Assembly: GCF_001644645.1 (NCBI RefSeq)
Contig: NZ_CP011390.1
Coordinates: forward strand, 620,001 to 684,000
Direction of reading: 5' to 3'
Length of the DNA: 64,000 nucleotides
From: Flavisolibacter tropicus
Lineage (GTDB): Bacteria > Bacteroidota > Bacteroidia > Chitinophagales > Chitinophagaceae
Below the pieces are notes generated by a model that was not told the origin of the DNA, did no database searches, and was given only the letters and a program-made list of their open reading frames with translations. The stretch's first letter is position 1. Each line of letters opens with the position of its first letter. The position numbers were made by a program, and so were the translations under genes. Below, in pieces: positions 47,552 to 56,574 of the stretch.

Positions 47552-48588
47552 GAACCCTGTTTTATAATACAAAAAGTTACGAACGCAACTTTCTAGAGCA
47601 CGCTAAGGCAGAACATACTGTTTTGTATACATCTGAAGGCCTTACAACTCAGACAGTTGGACTGGCAAAAGGATTTGAGAGCATTAGCATTTTTGCCACC
47701 GATACCGCTGATGCTCCTGTCCTTCGTGCATTAAAGATGATAGGCGTTCGCTATATTACCATACGTTCACCTAATTATGAAAATGTGGATATAGCGGAAG
47801 CAAACAGTCAAGGTATTCATGTTGCAAACGTACAGGAATATTCGCCGCATGCCGTTGCTGAACATGCTCTTTGTTTATTGCTAGCCTTAAGTAGAAAAAC
47901 GATTCAGGCACATGAGCAGGTACAACAGTTGGATTTCACCTTGGATCACTTAATTGGTTTTGATCTTATGGGGAAGAAAGTAGGCCTGTTAGGTACGGGA
48001 AAGATTGGAAGCGCTATGGCTAAAATCCTTCATGGTTTGGGTTGTACGATACTGGCCTATGATGTAGACCGTAACCAGCAACTGGAAAACAACTATAATG
48101 TCTATTATGTTGGGCTTCATACACTGTGTAGTATGTCGGATATTATCTCCATTCATTTACCACCAAATAATGAATCCTATCCCCTTGTGACCAGCAGTTT
48201 CTTCAGTAAAATGAAAAGAGGGGTTATCATAATTAATACGGCTAGTGGTGCTGTGCTAGACACTATGGCCTTGATTGAGTACTTGGAGAGCGGTCATATA
48301 GGTGCGGCTGGGCTGGATGTGTATGAAAATGAAAAAGAGATTTTCTACCAAGATTTATCACAAAGTATGCTAAAAGATCCTATCCTGTTAAAACTAATGA
48401 GCTTTCCAAATGTAATTATTACTCCCCATCAAGGCTTTGCCACTAAAGAAGCATTGACTAAAATGGCAATGACCACTTTTGAAAATATCAGCTGCTGGGA
48501 ACAAAAGAATAGTTGTGCAAACCAAATTACGTATGGTTTGCAAAATGAGCTAGCCACTAAGTTTCAATCAAACAATATCGAATCATGA
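47548..48588 (+). CDS. D-lactate-dehydrogenase-like 2-hydroxyacid dehydrogenase, catalytic Arg replaced by Ser
   Basis: The 346-residue protein follows fermentative D-lactate dehydrogenase (LdhA). It shows the NAD motif GLLGTGKIGSAMAK, GLDVYENEKEIFYQDLS, and TPHQGF with the catalytic His294. The substrate-binding arginine of the family, expected in NTSRGA, is serine here (NTASGA, S233). The codon is AGT, one base from an arginine codon. E262 is conserved. It starts with GTG overlapping the ppsA stop. Loss of the arginine would strongly lower activity on a 2-oxoacid, so it may act on another substrate or be crippled. Confidence 0.85.
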   Translation: MRTLFYNTKSYERNFLEHAKAEHTVLYTSEGLTTQTVGLAKGFESISIFATDTADAPVLRALKMIGVRYITIRSPNYENVDIAEANSQGIHVANVQEYSPHAVAEHALCLLLALSRKTIQAHEQVQQLDFTLDHLIGFDLMGKKVGLLGTGKIGSAMAKILHGLGCTILAYDVDRNQQLENNYNVYYVGLHTLCSMSDIISIHLPPNNESYPLVTSSFFSKMKRGVIIINTASGAVLDTMALIEYLESGHIGAAGLDVYENEKEIFYQDLSQSMLKDPILLKLMSFPNVIITPHQGFATKEALTKMAMTTFENISCWEQKNSCANQITYGLQNELATKFQSNNIES

Positions 48589-49043
48589 TAGGCCACCTTA
48601 CAGAAACAGAATGCAAGGGCTTCTTAAAAAAAGAGATCGTAGGGCGTATTGGATGTAGTGTTAATGATGAGACATATGTAGTACCAGTTAACTATTTGTT
48701 TGATGGCAACAATATCATTGCACATTCACAGGAAGGAAAAAAGATTGAGATGATGCGGTTAAACCCGAAGGTGTGCTTTGAAGCGGATGATATGAAAACT
48801 TTAAAAAACTGGAGAAGTGTAATTGCCTGGGGGACATATAAAGAGATAACGGACGATACAGAGAAATGGGATACTCTTCACAATTTTGTTAACCGAATGA
48901 TGCATTTTAAGTTCAGTGAAACAGCGCTTCCCCCTGAAATAATGCCACAGCGTATGCATCCCAGAAGTGGAAAGCTAAAGACAGTAGTCTTTAAAATTAT
49001 AATTGACAAACTAACTGGTAGGTATGAAATTGAAGATGAGTAA
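48585..49043 (+). CDS. Pyridoxamine-5'-phosphate-oxidase-like FMN split-barrel protein (first copy)
   Basis: The 152 residues carry the split-barrel pattern IVGRIGCSVNDETYVVPVNY, IAHSQEGKKIEMMRLNPKVC and WRSVIAWGTYKEI. Such proteins bind FMN, F420 or haem and are common in stress regulons. It is a paralogue of the gene at 55341 over its whole length. It starts in ATGA overlap with the dehydrogenase stop, so it is translationally coupled. Confidence 0.88.
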   Translation: MIGHLTETECKGFLKKEIVGRIGCSVNDETYVVPVNYLFDGNNIIAHSQEGKKIEMMRLNPKVCFEADDMKTLKNWRSVIAWGTYKEITDDTEKWDTLHNFVNRMMHFKFSETALPPEIMPQRMHPRSGKLKTVVFKIIIDKLTGRYEIEDE

Positions 49044-49075
49044 AAAACTATGTTATCCCTTCTATTCTACTAGCA

Positions 49076-50137
49076 TTAATTCCTCATATTTTTCAACTTT
49101 ACTTCATTTAAGATAGTTACGTTTCCATCTTTAATATCAATAAGCTTCTCATTACGGAAGTCAGTTAGTGTCCGTATAAAAGATTCTGTGGCCGTTCCTG
49201 CGAGTGCTGCCATGTTTTCGCGGCTCAACTGGATAGCAGGAACTCCGCTGGGTTGTTGCTGTGACACCTTTTCTTTCATCACTAATAAAGCGTTCGCCAC
49301 CTTTTTTCGAAGCGAGTTGTAAGCAATATCCAGCAACTGCTGCTCTTTTTCAGCTATGTTGTGCGAAAGCAACTTGATAATTGTTTTAGTCACTTCTGTA
49401 TTATGATAGATTATCTCTTCAAACTCTGACTTGGGAAGCATGATCAGTTCCGTTTCTTCAACAGCTTGCGCCGTTTCTTTATAGGTCACTCCTTCAAGGA
49501 GAGGTACATAACCAAAAAACTCTCCTTCTTTATACAAGCCTGTAATGAATTCTTTTCCATCATCATTAATTTTAAAAGTTCTTACTCCTCCTTTTTGTAT
49601 ATAGAAAAGGTAATGGGGGTGATTGCCAGAAAAGTAGATGATCTGCTTTTTTTTGTACTGACTGGTTCCTCTTCCGTCTATGAATTCATGAAGGGCCTGT
49701 TCACCCGACATGTGCATATGAATCTGATTGATACCCTTTATGCCTTCAGCAATCTCCTGCTTCACCAAATCAGACTTTTGCAGCCGTTTTTGTATTGCAT
49801 TCAACAGCTCTGTAGCAGTAAAGGGCTTTGTGATATAATCATCTGCACCTAGCTCCATTCCCATTCTAAAGTCGCTTCGTTCTGACTTGGCTGAAAGAAA
49901 AATAAATGGTGTATGGCTTAAATCAGAATGCTTATTTAGCATATGAAATACCCCATACCCATCCACCTCTGGCATCATTATATCGCATAAGATGAGGTCT
50001 GGCTTTTCCTGCACAGCAACTTCAACTCCCTTCTTACCATTCTCAGCCTTTAGTACATGATAATTAGAAAGCTCCAGCAGTTCTGCCGTATTTTCCAGTA
50101 ATGGCACATTGTCTTCAATTACAAGAATCTTTTTCAT
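49076..50137 (-). CDS. Response regulator with REC, cNMP-binding-like and Crp-type HTH domains
   Basis: This 353-residue transcription factor joins a phosphoreceiver (about 1-120; D9, phosphoacceptor D52 in LILCDIMMP, K104 in YITKPF) to a cupin-like Crp/Fnr sensor domain (about 145-265, IQKGGVRTFKINDDGKEFI, EGEFFGYVPLLEG). A Crp-type winged helix follows (about 290-350). Its recognition helix, TATESFIRTLTDF, keeps the Glu and Arg that contact the core G:C pair in Crp/Fnr proteins. No N-terminal cysteine cluster for oxygen sensing is present. It is encoded next to a PAS histidine kinase, the likely partner. The TGAT-N4-ATCA boxes in the island are its most likely targets. Confidence 0.9.
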   Translation of the reverse strand: MKKILVIEDNVPLLENTAELLELSNYHVLKAENGKKGVEVAVQEKPDLILCDIMMPEVDGYGVFHMLNKHSDLSHTPFIFLSAKSERSDFRMGMELGADDYITKPFTATELLNAIQKRLQKSDLVKQEIAEGIKGINQIHMHMSGEQALHEFIDGRGTSQYKKKQIIYFSGNHPHYLFYIQKGGVRTFKINDDGKEFITGLYKEGEFFGYVPLLEGVTYKETAQAVEETELIMLPKSEFEEIIYHNTEVTKTIIKLLSHNIAEKEQQLLDIAYNSLRKKVANALLVMKEKVSQQQPSGVPAIQLSRENMAALAGTATESFIRTLTDFRNEKLIDIKDGNVTILNEVKLKNMRN

Positions 50138-50336
50138 AACGACTCTTTAATCTGAATTAAATAATGGGAATAGATCTACTGTTTTCGAGATAGGGTTATT
50201 TATGAAGTACTGTAAAGCTAGAAAATTCTTTAGTGTAATTCAACCTACCATACTATCAGCTTTATACACCAAAAGTTTTTTGATCGCCAATACCCGTTTG
50301 GTAACAAATAGCAAGAATATTTTTTTCAGGATTAAA

Positions 50337-51905
50337 TTATGATTCCAATATAGGATTAGGCAATTCTACAATAAAAGAAGTGCCTTTGCCAATATTGCTT
50401 TCAATTTGAATCCGTCCACTCATTAACTCGACATACTTGGCTATAATATGCAAACCCAGCCCTGTTCCTTGTATAGTGGCGGCATTAGGTGCCCTAAAAA
50501 AGCGTTCGAACAAATGCTGCTGGTCTTCTTCTGAAATTCCTATGCCTTTATCTGTAACCACCAGGTTTAACAGGCCATCTTTTATCTCACACACCACATT
50601 TATACAAGAATTCTCAGGGGAAAATTTTATGGCATTAGACAGTAGGTTAGTTAAGATATTTCGCACCAATGCCCTATCTGTATAAACACTACTTTCTCCA
50701 GAATGGTGAAATGCTATCACCTGACCAGGCTTGACTATTTGCTGTAATTCCTGAACCAGTTTTTCAATCTCCGTTATATAATCACGGAATTCTATTAATT
50801 CCATCTTTGGTTTTACAGTACCTTCTTCAAGCTTACCCAGTGACAGAAAATCTTCCAAAATTGTTTTCATGCCAATAACGCAATCTTTAATGCGTAGGAT
50901 TTGTTTTTCAACTTTCTCGTTCTTATCAATGGTATTGTACTTCTCCAATATGTCTGCAGAAGAAAGGATGGTACTAAGAGGGGTTCGAAACTCATGAGAA
51001 GCCATAGTGACGAATCTCGACTTTAAGTCACCTAACTCCTTTTCCTTTTCCAAAGCATCACTTAATTCTTGTTTCGACTTTTCCAGTTCAATTAAGGCAT
51101 CTTTTAGTAGTTGCGTACGACTCTCTACTTTTGTTTCTAATTCCTGATTATTTTGTCTGATGCGAAATGCTGTATGCTCCAACTCTACCTTTTGTTGAAG
51201 CACCACCTGTTCGTTTTCTTTACGGAGTGTAATATCCACTACAAAAGCGATGACATAAGTTTCATTACCTAATTTGTAATAACTCAAACTTACTTCTACC
51301 GGGAACTCTTCTCCAGCTTTATTGCAAGCGTAAAGCTCCCTACCCGCCCCCATTATACGAGGCTGCAAATGATGATAGAAATTTTCTCTATGCTTAATGT
51401 GACGCGCTTGAAAGGTGGTTGGAATCAGTATTTCCACACATCTGCCCACCACTTCTTGCTCTGTATAACCAAATTGAGATTCTGCATATTTATTGAAATT
51501 CCGGATAATACCTTCTTTATCAGTTACAACTATACCAATTGTTGCATAATTAAAGAGTGATTCAAGTTTCAACAAATTCATAGCGGCCTCATTGGTCAAA
51601 TTCTTACTAAGTAAAATGATAATACAAGTGAAGGCTATGCCGAAAGCTAAATTTAAAAAGATAGCCAGTGATGAAAAATTACTTTCTTCATGTAAAACAT
51701 AAAAATCAAGAAACATGACTCCTAACCCTGCAATGCTAATAATTAAAGTATGGAGCCTTCTTACAGAAAAAAGTGTACAGACAATCGCAACAATGTAGAA
51801 GACTTTAATATGATAACTGGGAAATAGGAATGTATTGATAAGCCCCAGGCTTAAAAATATATAACCAATGATCAGCCAATAGTCGTTCTTCCTGGAAAGT
51901 GACAT
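50337..51905 (-). CDS. PAS-domain membrane sensor histidine kinase
   Basis: From the ATG at 51905 the protein has 522 residues. Four hydrophobic segments occupy about 1-115, a PAS domain about 125-245 (YATIGIVVTDKEGIIRNFNK), and a coiled-coil linker (ELETKVESRTQLLKDALIEL) follows. HisKA comes next, with the phospho-histidine in ASHEFRTPLSTI, then the HATPase domain with NLLSNAIKFSP, DKGIGIS and GTGLGLHI. The longer reading from 52004 adds 33 residues of doubtful value. It is upstream of the REC-cNMP-HTH gene on the same strand, forming a probable two-component pair. The signal is unknown. Confidence 0.9.
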   Translation of the reverse strand: MSLSRKNDYWLIIGYIFLSLGLINTFLFPSYHIKVFYIVAIVCTLFSVRRLHTLIISIAGLGVMFLDFYVLHEESNFSSLAIFLNLAFGIAFTCIIILLSKNLTNEAAMNLLKLESLFNYATIGIVVTDKEGIIRNFNKYAESQFGYTEQEVVGRCVEILIPTTFQARHIKHRENFYHHLQPRIMGAGRELYACNKAGEEFPVEVSLSYYKLGNETYVIAFVVDITLRKENEQVVLQQKVELEHTAFRIRQNNQELETKVESRTQLLKDALIELEKSKQELSDALEKEKELGDLKSRFVTMASHEFRTPLSTILSSADILEKYNTIDKNEKVEKQILRIKDCVIGMKTILEDFLSLGKLEEGTVKPKMELIEFRDYITEIEKLVQELQQIVKPGQVIAFHHSGESSVYTDRALVRNILTNLLSNAIKFSPENSCINVVCEIKDGLLNLVVTDKGIGISEEDQQHLFERFFRAPNAATIQGTGLGLHIIAKYVELMSGRIQIESNIGKGTSFIVELPNPILES

Positions 51906-52151
51906 TGCATTGATTGAACACCATAAAATTACGCCAAACCTGAGACGTATCACGCAACATAAAGAGGAATAGATCAGGTTGAAGGTAATGGTCGCCTTTT
52001 CCAATTAATAATAAGCACTACTGCAAAACGAAACAATCTTTATGAGATGGATTGTAAATAATTTATTCTGTAAAGTGACCCGGAGAATATTTAAAGCTAT
52101 GCATCTTCAATATCATAGCTTTAACATTAGTTAATAGCAATTTCTTTACCC

Positions 52152-52550
52152 CTACCCTTCATCATAAAACTGTTCATTCTGGGGTGCCATCAATGAAGCT
52201 TCACGCCCCATTTCATTTTGATGTTCCAACGAAAGATTGTCCGTTTCTGTAGTTTCAATCCAAAGATTGCCCATTTTGCGAAATACCTGAACCGGAAGGT
52301 TGAATTTTCGCTGGAACAATTGTTCTACCTCATTTACACTCTGGGATGGAATAATATCTATATCGCCTTCCCTCATTACTCCAAGCACTTCTACCAACAG
52401 GGTATAATCAGTTGCTTTATCGCTTAAAGGAGTGCCTTTACCTGGCTGGTGTTTACTTTTGAAAAACTCTAGTTTTAAAAAAGGAAATTCTAAATGAAAT
52501 GCTTCTTTAACATCGCCTACTTTGGTAGTGGGAGCCAAATACAGTTGCAT
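52152..52550 (-). CDS. Small conserved protein (paralogue of the interrupted gene at 44667)
   Basis: This 132-residue protein is of a type I have seen repeatedly in Bacteroidota. An N-terminal MQLYLAPTTKVGDVKEAFHL resembles the start of a ubiquitin-like fold. It is followed by PFLKLEFFKSKH, a VNEVEQLFQRKFNLPVQVFR segment and NLWIETTETDNLSLEHQN. It is divergent from the P-type ATPase gene, with an exact FNR-like box between them. Function is unknown. Paralogy with 44667-45026 was established by direct alignment. Confidence 0.8.
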   Translation of the reverse strand: MQLYLAPTTKVGDVKEAFHLEFPFLKLEFFKSKHQPGKGTPLSDKATDYTLLVEVLGVMREGDIDIIPSQSVNEVEQLFQRKFNLPVQVFRKMGNLWIETTETDNLSLEHQNEMGREASLMAPQNEQFYDEG

Positions 52551-52625
52551 ACAATATTTATTCTATTGAATTAAAGTTCATTTGTTTTCAAGGCTTTTAC
52601 AATGACGGGCCTCAGCTGCCTTTGC

Positions 52626-52637
52626 TGATTGATATCA
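52626..52637. promoter_or_regulatory. FNR-like box TGAT-TGAT-ATCA
   Basis: An exact TGAT-N4-ATCA in the divergent spacer, centred about 82 bases before 52550 (minus) and 115 before 52747 (plus). The 12-mer is identical to that at 62468. Confidence 0.6.
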
Positions 52638-52746
52638 TTGGCCCCACTAGTATGCGACATGAGCTGTGTCAGTAAATAGGTTAACTTCTATTTGTAATTT
52701 AATAGTGACAGCCTGTGGGCCGATCAAGTACAATAAATAAATCGTT

Positions 52747-55218
52747 ATGGGAGGCTTACAAGGATTAACCAAAGCAGATGCAGAAAAACTACAGCAGCAA
52801 TATGGAAAGAATACTTTTCAAATGGAGGGAAAGAATCAGCTATGGGATACGATTGTAAATACTATTAAGGAGCCGATGTTTTTGATGCTGCTGGCTGCGT
52901 GCCTTCTTTATTTTTTATTGCAGGAATACAAAGAAGGTTGGATGATGATTGCCGCCATGAGTATTGTAAGTGGTATTTCGTTGTACCAGGAAGGAAAAAG
53001 TAATAAGGCGTTGACAGCCTTACGCGACTTAACAGAACCTAAAGTTTTTGTGATAAGAGATGGCAAGGAATTGCAGGTAGATACAGCAGAATTGGTACCA
53101 GGAGATATTGTGCGGCTGGAGGAAGGCAATAAAGTACCAGCCGATGCTACTATACTGCAGCAAAATGATTTAACTATTAATGAAGCTGTTATTACCGGAG
53201 AGTCGTTACCAGCCATTAAGGAGAACAACCAAATGGTGTTTCAAGGTACTACAGTAAATACAGGAGGCGCTTTTATATCAGTTATAGCCATAGGCAATGA
53301 AACCAAGCTTGGTAAACTGGGTAAGCTTGTTACTTCCTATAGCGAACAAAAAACCAACCTGCGAAATAGTATAGACCAACTGGTACGTTTTCTTTCAGGC
53401 TTTGGCATCTTTGCTTTTATTGCCATTTTTCTTATGAACTACTTTTCGGGTGTTCATATTATAGCCAGCTTACTTTTTGCACTTACTCTGGCTATGGCAG
53501 TTCTCCCGGAAGAGATACCGGTCGCGTACACCTCCTTCATGGCCTTGGGTGCTTACCGACTTTCCCGCAAAGGCATCATTACCCGAAAGCCACAAACTTT
53601 GGAACATTTGGGCCGTGTAAGTGTTATCTGTATGGATAAAACCGGCACGATAACCGAAAACAAAATGAGCGTCAGGCACGTATACAATCATCATAGTAGT
53701 CAACTGACAGAGTTGGAAATGCGTCCCTTAAAAAAAGACGAGGCGCTACGTGTATTGACGTATGCAGTGTTGGCCAGTGAGACAATTCCTTTTGATGAAA
53801 TGGAAAAAGCTATACTACGTGGTTACGGAGCACTTTCAAACGATATACATTGTGAGCCAATTGTATATGAATACCCTTTACAGGGGCGCCCACCAATGAT
53901 GACGCATGTGTATAAAAATGCTGGACATTTTATTGTAGCCGCAAAAGGAGGCTTGGAAAGAATAATGGAAGTTTGCCAGCTACCTGAAACAATTAAAACA
54001 CAGACAAATACACTGTCAATGCAACTGGCACGCGAAGGTTATCGCATTTTGGGTGTAGCCAGTGCTATCTATCCAGATAAAGTAATGCCAGCACACCAGG
54101 ATGACTTCCCATGGCAGTTTGAAGGATTCATTAGCCTGTATGATCCTCCGCGTAAAGATGCACCTCTTTTAATGAAGCAGTTTTATAAGGCTGGCATAGA
54201 TCTAAAGCTACTTACCGGCGACCTGGCAGAAACGGCGGCCACTATTGCTCAACAGGTTGGCATTAAAAAGCAAGGAAAAATATATACAGGTGAAGAGATC
54301 ATGGAAATGACTGATAATGAACTGGAGTTTCAAATCAAGCGAAACAACATCTTTGCGCGCATGTTTCCTGAAGCAAAGATCCGAGTTGTAGAAGCTCTGA
54401 AAAAGTCAGGAGAGATAGTAACTATGATTGGCGATGGGGTGAATGATGGTCCCGCCATTAAAGCAGCGCATATTGGCATTGCTATGGGCAAGAGCGGTAC
54501 TGAGGTGGCTCACCAAGCCGCCGACCTGGTATTAACGGATGATGCGATCGGCAAAATGATAGCAGCTATAGAACAAGGCCGCCGTATCTTTTCAAATCTG
54601 AATAAAGCGATACGCTACATTGTATCTATTCATATTCCCATACTACTTACTGCATCAATTCCGCTCTTGCTTGGCTGGAAATACCCTAACCTGTTCACGC
54701 CTATCCATATAATCTTTTTGGAACTAATTATGGGGCCTACCTGCTCCATCTTTTTTGAACGCGAGCCCTTGGAGCCTCAACTCATGCAACAAAAGCCAAA
54801 TGCCTTCCCTTCTAAAATGTTTAAGAAAGATGAGTTAATGATCAGCATTACACAAGGCTTGATCATTACAGCGGGACTTTTTATTCTTTATCAAAGCTAT
54901 GCACCCCAGTACTCGCTAGAGACAGTACGAACCATATTATTTACTACTCTCCTAATAAGTAATATTGGTCTCACGTATGTTAACCGTTCTTTTAAAGAGC
55001 CATTTTATGTAACGATGAGATACCGGAACAACCTGGCATTTCCCATTCTAATTCTTTCATTGACTTTTCTGACATGTATTCACGCAATACCTTATTTGCG
55101 GCTGCTATTTGGATTTACATCTATAAGAATGGTCGATATTTTTATTTGCACCGGCGTAGGTATAATGTCTGTTGCTTGGTTTGAAATATATAAAATGAAC
55201 CTGAATGAAATTGAATGA
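52747..55218 (+). CDS. P-type cation ATPase (Ca2+-ATPase-like, P2 type)
   Basis: This 823-residue pump shows the actuator motif VITGESLPA, the phosphorylation site CMDKTGTITEN (D297), the MIGDGVNDGPAIKAA hinge and about ten hydrophobic segments. The helix-4 ion motif is PEEIPV. In helix 6 the usual N-x3-D ion ligands of calcium pumps are not conserved (LELIMGPT instead of NLVTDG), so the transported ion is uncertain. An exact FNR-like box lies in its divergent promoter region. P-type ATPases such as CtpF belong to the mycobacterial dormancy regulon. Confidence 0.9.
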   Translation: MGGLQGLTKADAEKLQQQYGKNTFQMEGKNQLWDTIVNTIKEPMFLMLLAACLLYFLLQEYKEGWMMIAAMSIVSGISLYQEGKSNKALTALRDLTEPKVFVIRDGKELQVDTAELVPGDIVRLEEGNKVPADATILQQNDLTINEAVITGESLPAIKENNQMVFQGTTVNTGGAFISVIAIGNETKLGKLGKLVTSYSEQKTNLRNSIDQLVRFLSGFGIFAFIAIFLMNYFSGVHIIASLLFALTLAMAVLPEEIPVAYTSFMALGAYRLSRKGIITRKPQTLEHLGRVSVICMDKTGTITENKMSVRHVYNHHSSQLTELEMRPLKKDEALRVLTYAVLASETIPFDEMEKAILRGYGALSNDIHCEPIVYEYPLQGRPPMMTHVYKNAGHFIVAAKGGLERIMEVCQLPETIKTQTNTLSMQLAREGYRILGVASAIYPDKVMPAHQDDFPWQFEGFISLYDPPRKDAPLLMKQFYKAGIDLKLLTGDLAETAATIAQQVGIKKQGKIYTGEEIMEMTDNELEFQIKRNNIFARMFPEAKIRVVEALKKSGEIVTMIGDGVNDGPAIKAAHIGIAMGKSGTEVAHQAADLVLTDDAIGKMIAAIEQGRRIFSNLNKAIRYIVSIHIPILLTASIPLLLGWKYPNLFTPIHIIFLELIMGPTCSIFFEREPLEPQLMQQKPNAFPSKMFKKDELMISITQGLIITAGLFILYQSYAPQYSLETVRTILFTTLLISNIGLTYVNRSFKEPFYVTMRYRNNLAFPILILSLTFLTCIHAIPYLRLLFGFTSIRMVDIFICTGVGIMSVAWFEIYKMNLNEIE

Positions 55219-55258
55219 GGCTATCAAGTCTAACATAAAATATAATAACCTAATGCCA

Positions 55259-55270
55259 TGATACCAATCA
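55259..55270. promoter_or_regulatory. FNR-like box TGAT-ACCA-ATCA
   Basis: An exact TGAT-N4-ATCA centred about 77 bases before the split-barrel gene at 55341. It overlaps the left end of a 22-bp palindrome. Confidence 0.6.
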
Positions 55271-55286
55271 CTTTATAAAGTGATTG
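55265..55286. repeat. 22-bp perfect palindrome
   Basis: Half-site CAATCACTTTA is followed directly by its reverse complement. It lies 46 bases after the ATPase stop and 54 bases before the next start. Without a T run it is more likely an operator than a terminator. Confidence 0.7.
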
Positions 55287-55340
55287 ACCTCATTCAATAA
55301 TAAGTAGTGATAAAATAATTTAACTGATAAATAGAGTGTC

Positions 55341-55814
55341 ATGATTACACTATTAGAAAATCAACAGATTGAGCAACTCCTCTCCCGGCAAATTGTAGGA
55401 AGGATTGCTTGTCATGTTGACAACCTGCTTTATCTTGTTCCTGTTAGTTATGCATATGATGGCAAATATGTTTATGTGCATTCACATGAAGGCACTAAAA
55501 TAAATATGATGCGTAAAAACCCTGAAATTTGCTTTGAAGTTGATGATATTACCGATATGGCTAATTGGCAGAGTGTTATTGCCTGGGGGCGTTTTGAAGA
55601 ACTGAAAAAAGAAGAAGACAGGCAAAAAGCATTAAGGACTTTACTCAACCGGAAATTACCTTTAAGCTCAAGTATTACAACACATTTAGGAAAAACCTGG
55701 CCATTCTCTGAAGATGACCTTGATGATATTACCGGCATTGTTTACCGCATAGAACTAACAAAGAAAACAGGCCGGGCTGAACAAACATCGTTTTCACATT
55801 CCGATTGTCAATAA
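55341..55814 (+). CDS. Pyridoxamine-5'-phosphate-oxidase-like FMN split-barrel protein (second copy)
   Basis: This 157-residue paralogue of the gene at 48585 shares IVGRIACHVDNLLYLVPVSY, VHSHEGTKINMMRKNPEICF and WQSVIAWGRFEEL with it. It has its own FNR-like box. The differing C-termini (DDITGIVYRIELTKKTGRAE here) suggest separate ligands or partners. Cofactor binding is inferred from the fold only. Confidence 0.88.
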   Translation: MITLLENQQIEQLLSRQIVGRIACHVDNLLYLVPVSYAYDGKYVYVHSHEGTKINMMRKNPEICFEVDDITDMANWQSVIAWGRFEELKKEEDRQKALRTLLNRKLPLSSSITTHLGKTWPFSEDDLDDITGIVYRIELTKKTGRAEQTSFSHSDCQ

Positions 55815-56025
55815 CCTGTCCATCTTGCTAACCTTGTATTGGTTGTTTTTACTATTCCAGGATCATAATTCAATTAAAAAGAGCTTAAACCATTTCTTTT
55901 TCTGTAAGAAATTTCGTTTTACCTTACCAATAGAAACCTGCTAATTTATTCCTCTTAATCAATTGCTATGCGCTAATATACCTAAATGCATATAGCGCAT
56001 ACATAATTTAAAGTAACAACCAGCA

Positions 56026-56508
56026 TTAGATTGATAAGGCATATTCTTGAATTAGTTGGGGGATCTGCAAAGGTTCGGCCACATGATCTACTGAACCACC
56101 TTCTATGGCATGCTGTGGCAAGTACTTACATGTACTTGAAAGCGGGTCTTGAGCAATCTCCAATCCGCCGGCACTTTTAATGGCCTGTGCCCCAGAAACG
56201 CCATCAAAGCCGCTTCCAGAAAGTATAACACCGATGGCCCGCTTTCCAAGTTCCTGCTTAGCCATTGAGCCAAAAAAGCGATCAACACACAAATTTTGTC
56301 CGGCAACAGGTCTTGCTACCAGTTCAAGTTTACTGTTTTTTAAAATGAGGTCCTGTGCTGAGGGCGCTATGTAGACCGTATTTGCCCTCAATGGCATTGA
56401 TTGAGCAACATTTATCAGTTGCAGTTGAGAGTGTTGCTGCAGGATATCTTTCAGGTGACTTTGAAAATTTCTGGGAATATCCTTTGTTCTGCCTTTATTA
56501 AATATAAT
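56026..56508 (-). pseudogene. cheB: CheB-type methylesterase catalytic domain, N-terminally truncated
   Basis: The frame is open from 56508, after a TAA. It encodes FNKGRTKDIPRNFQSHLKDI, then MPLRANTVYIAPSAQDLIL, VDRFFGSMAKQELGKRAIGV, ILSGSGFDGVSGAQAI and QHAIEGGSVDHV, the C-terminal two thirds of a CheB methylesterase domain. The N-terminal portion with the active-site serine motif (G-x-S-A-G-G) is absent. The first ATG, at 56397, is internal to the fold. No receiver domain, CheR or other chemotaxis gene is nearby. It is probably a remnant. Confidence 0.7.
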
Positions 56509-56574
56509 TTACTAACAAACAAGATCATTGTTGAAGGTTACTTCATCTCATAACCCATCAAAATGATAAGGACG

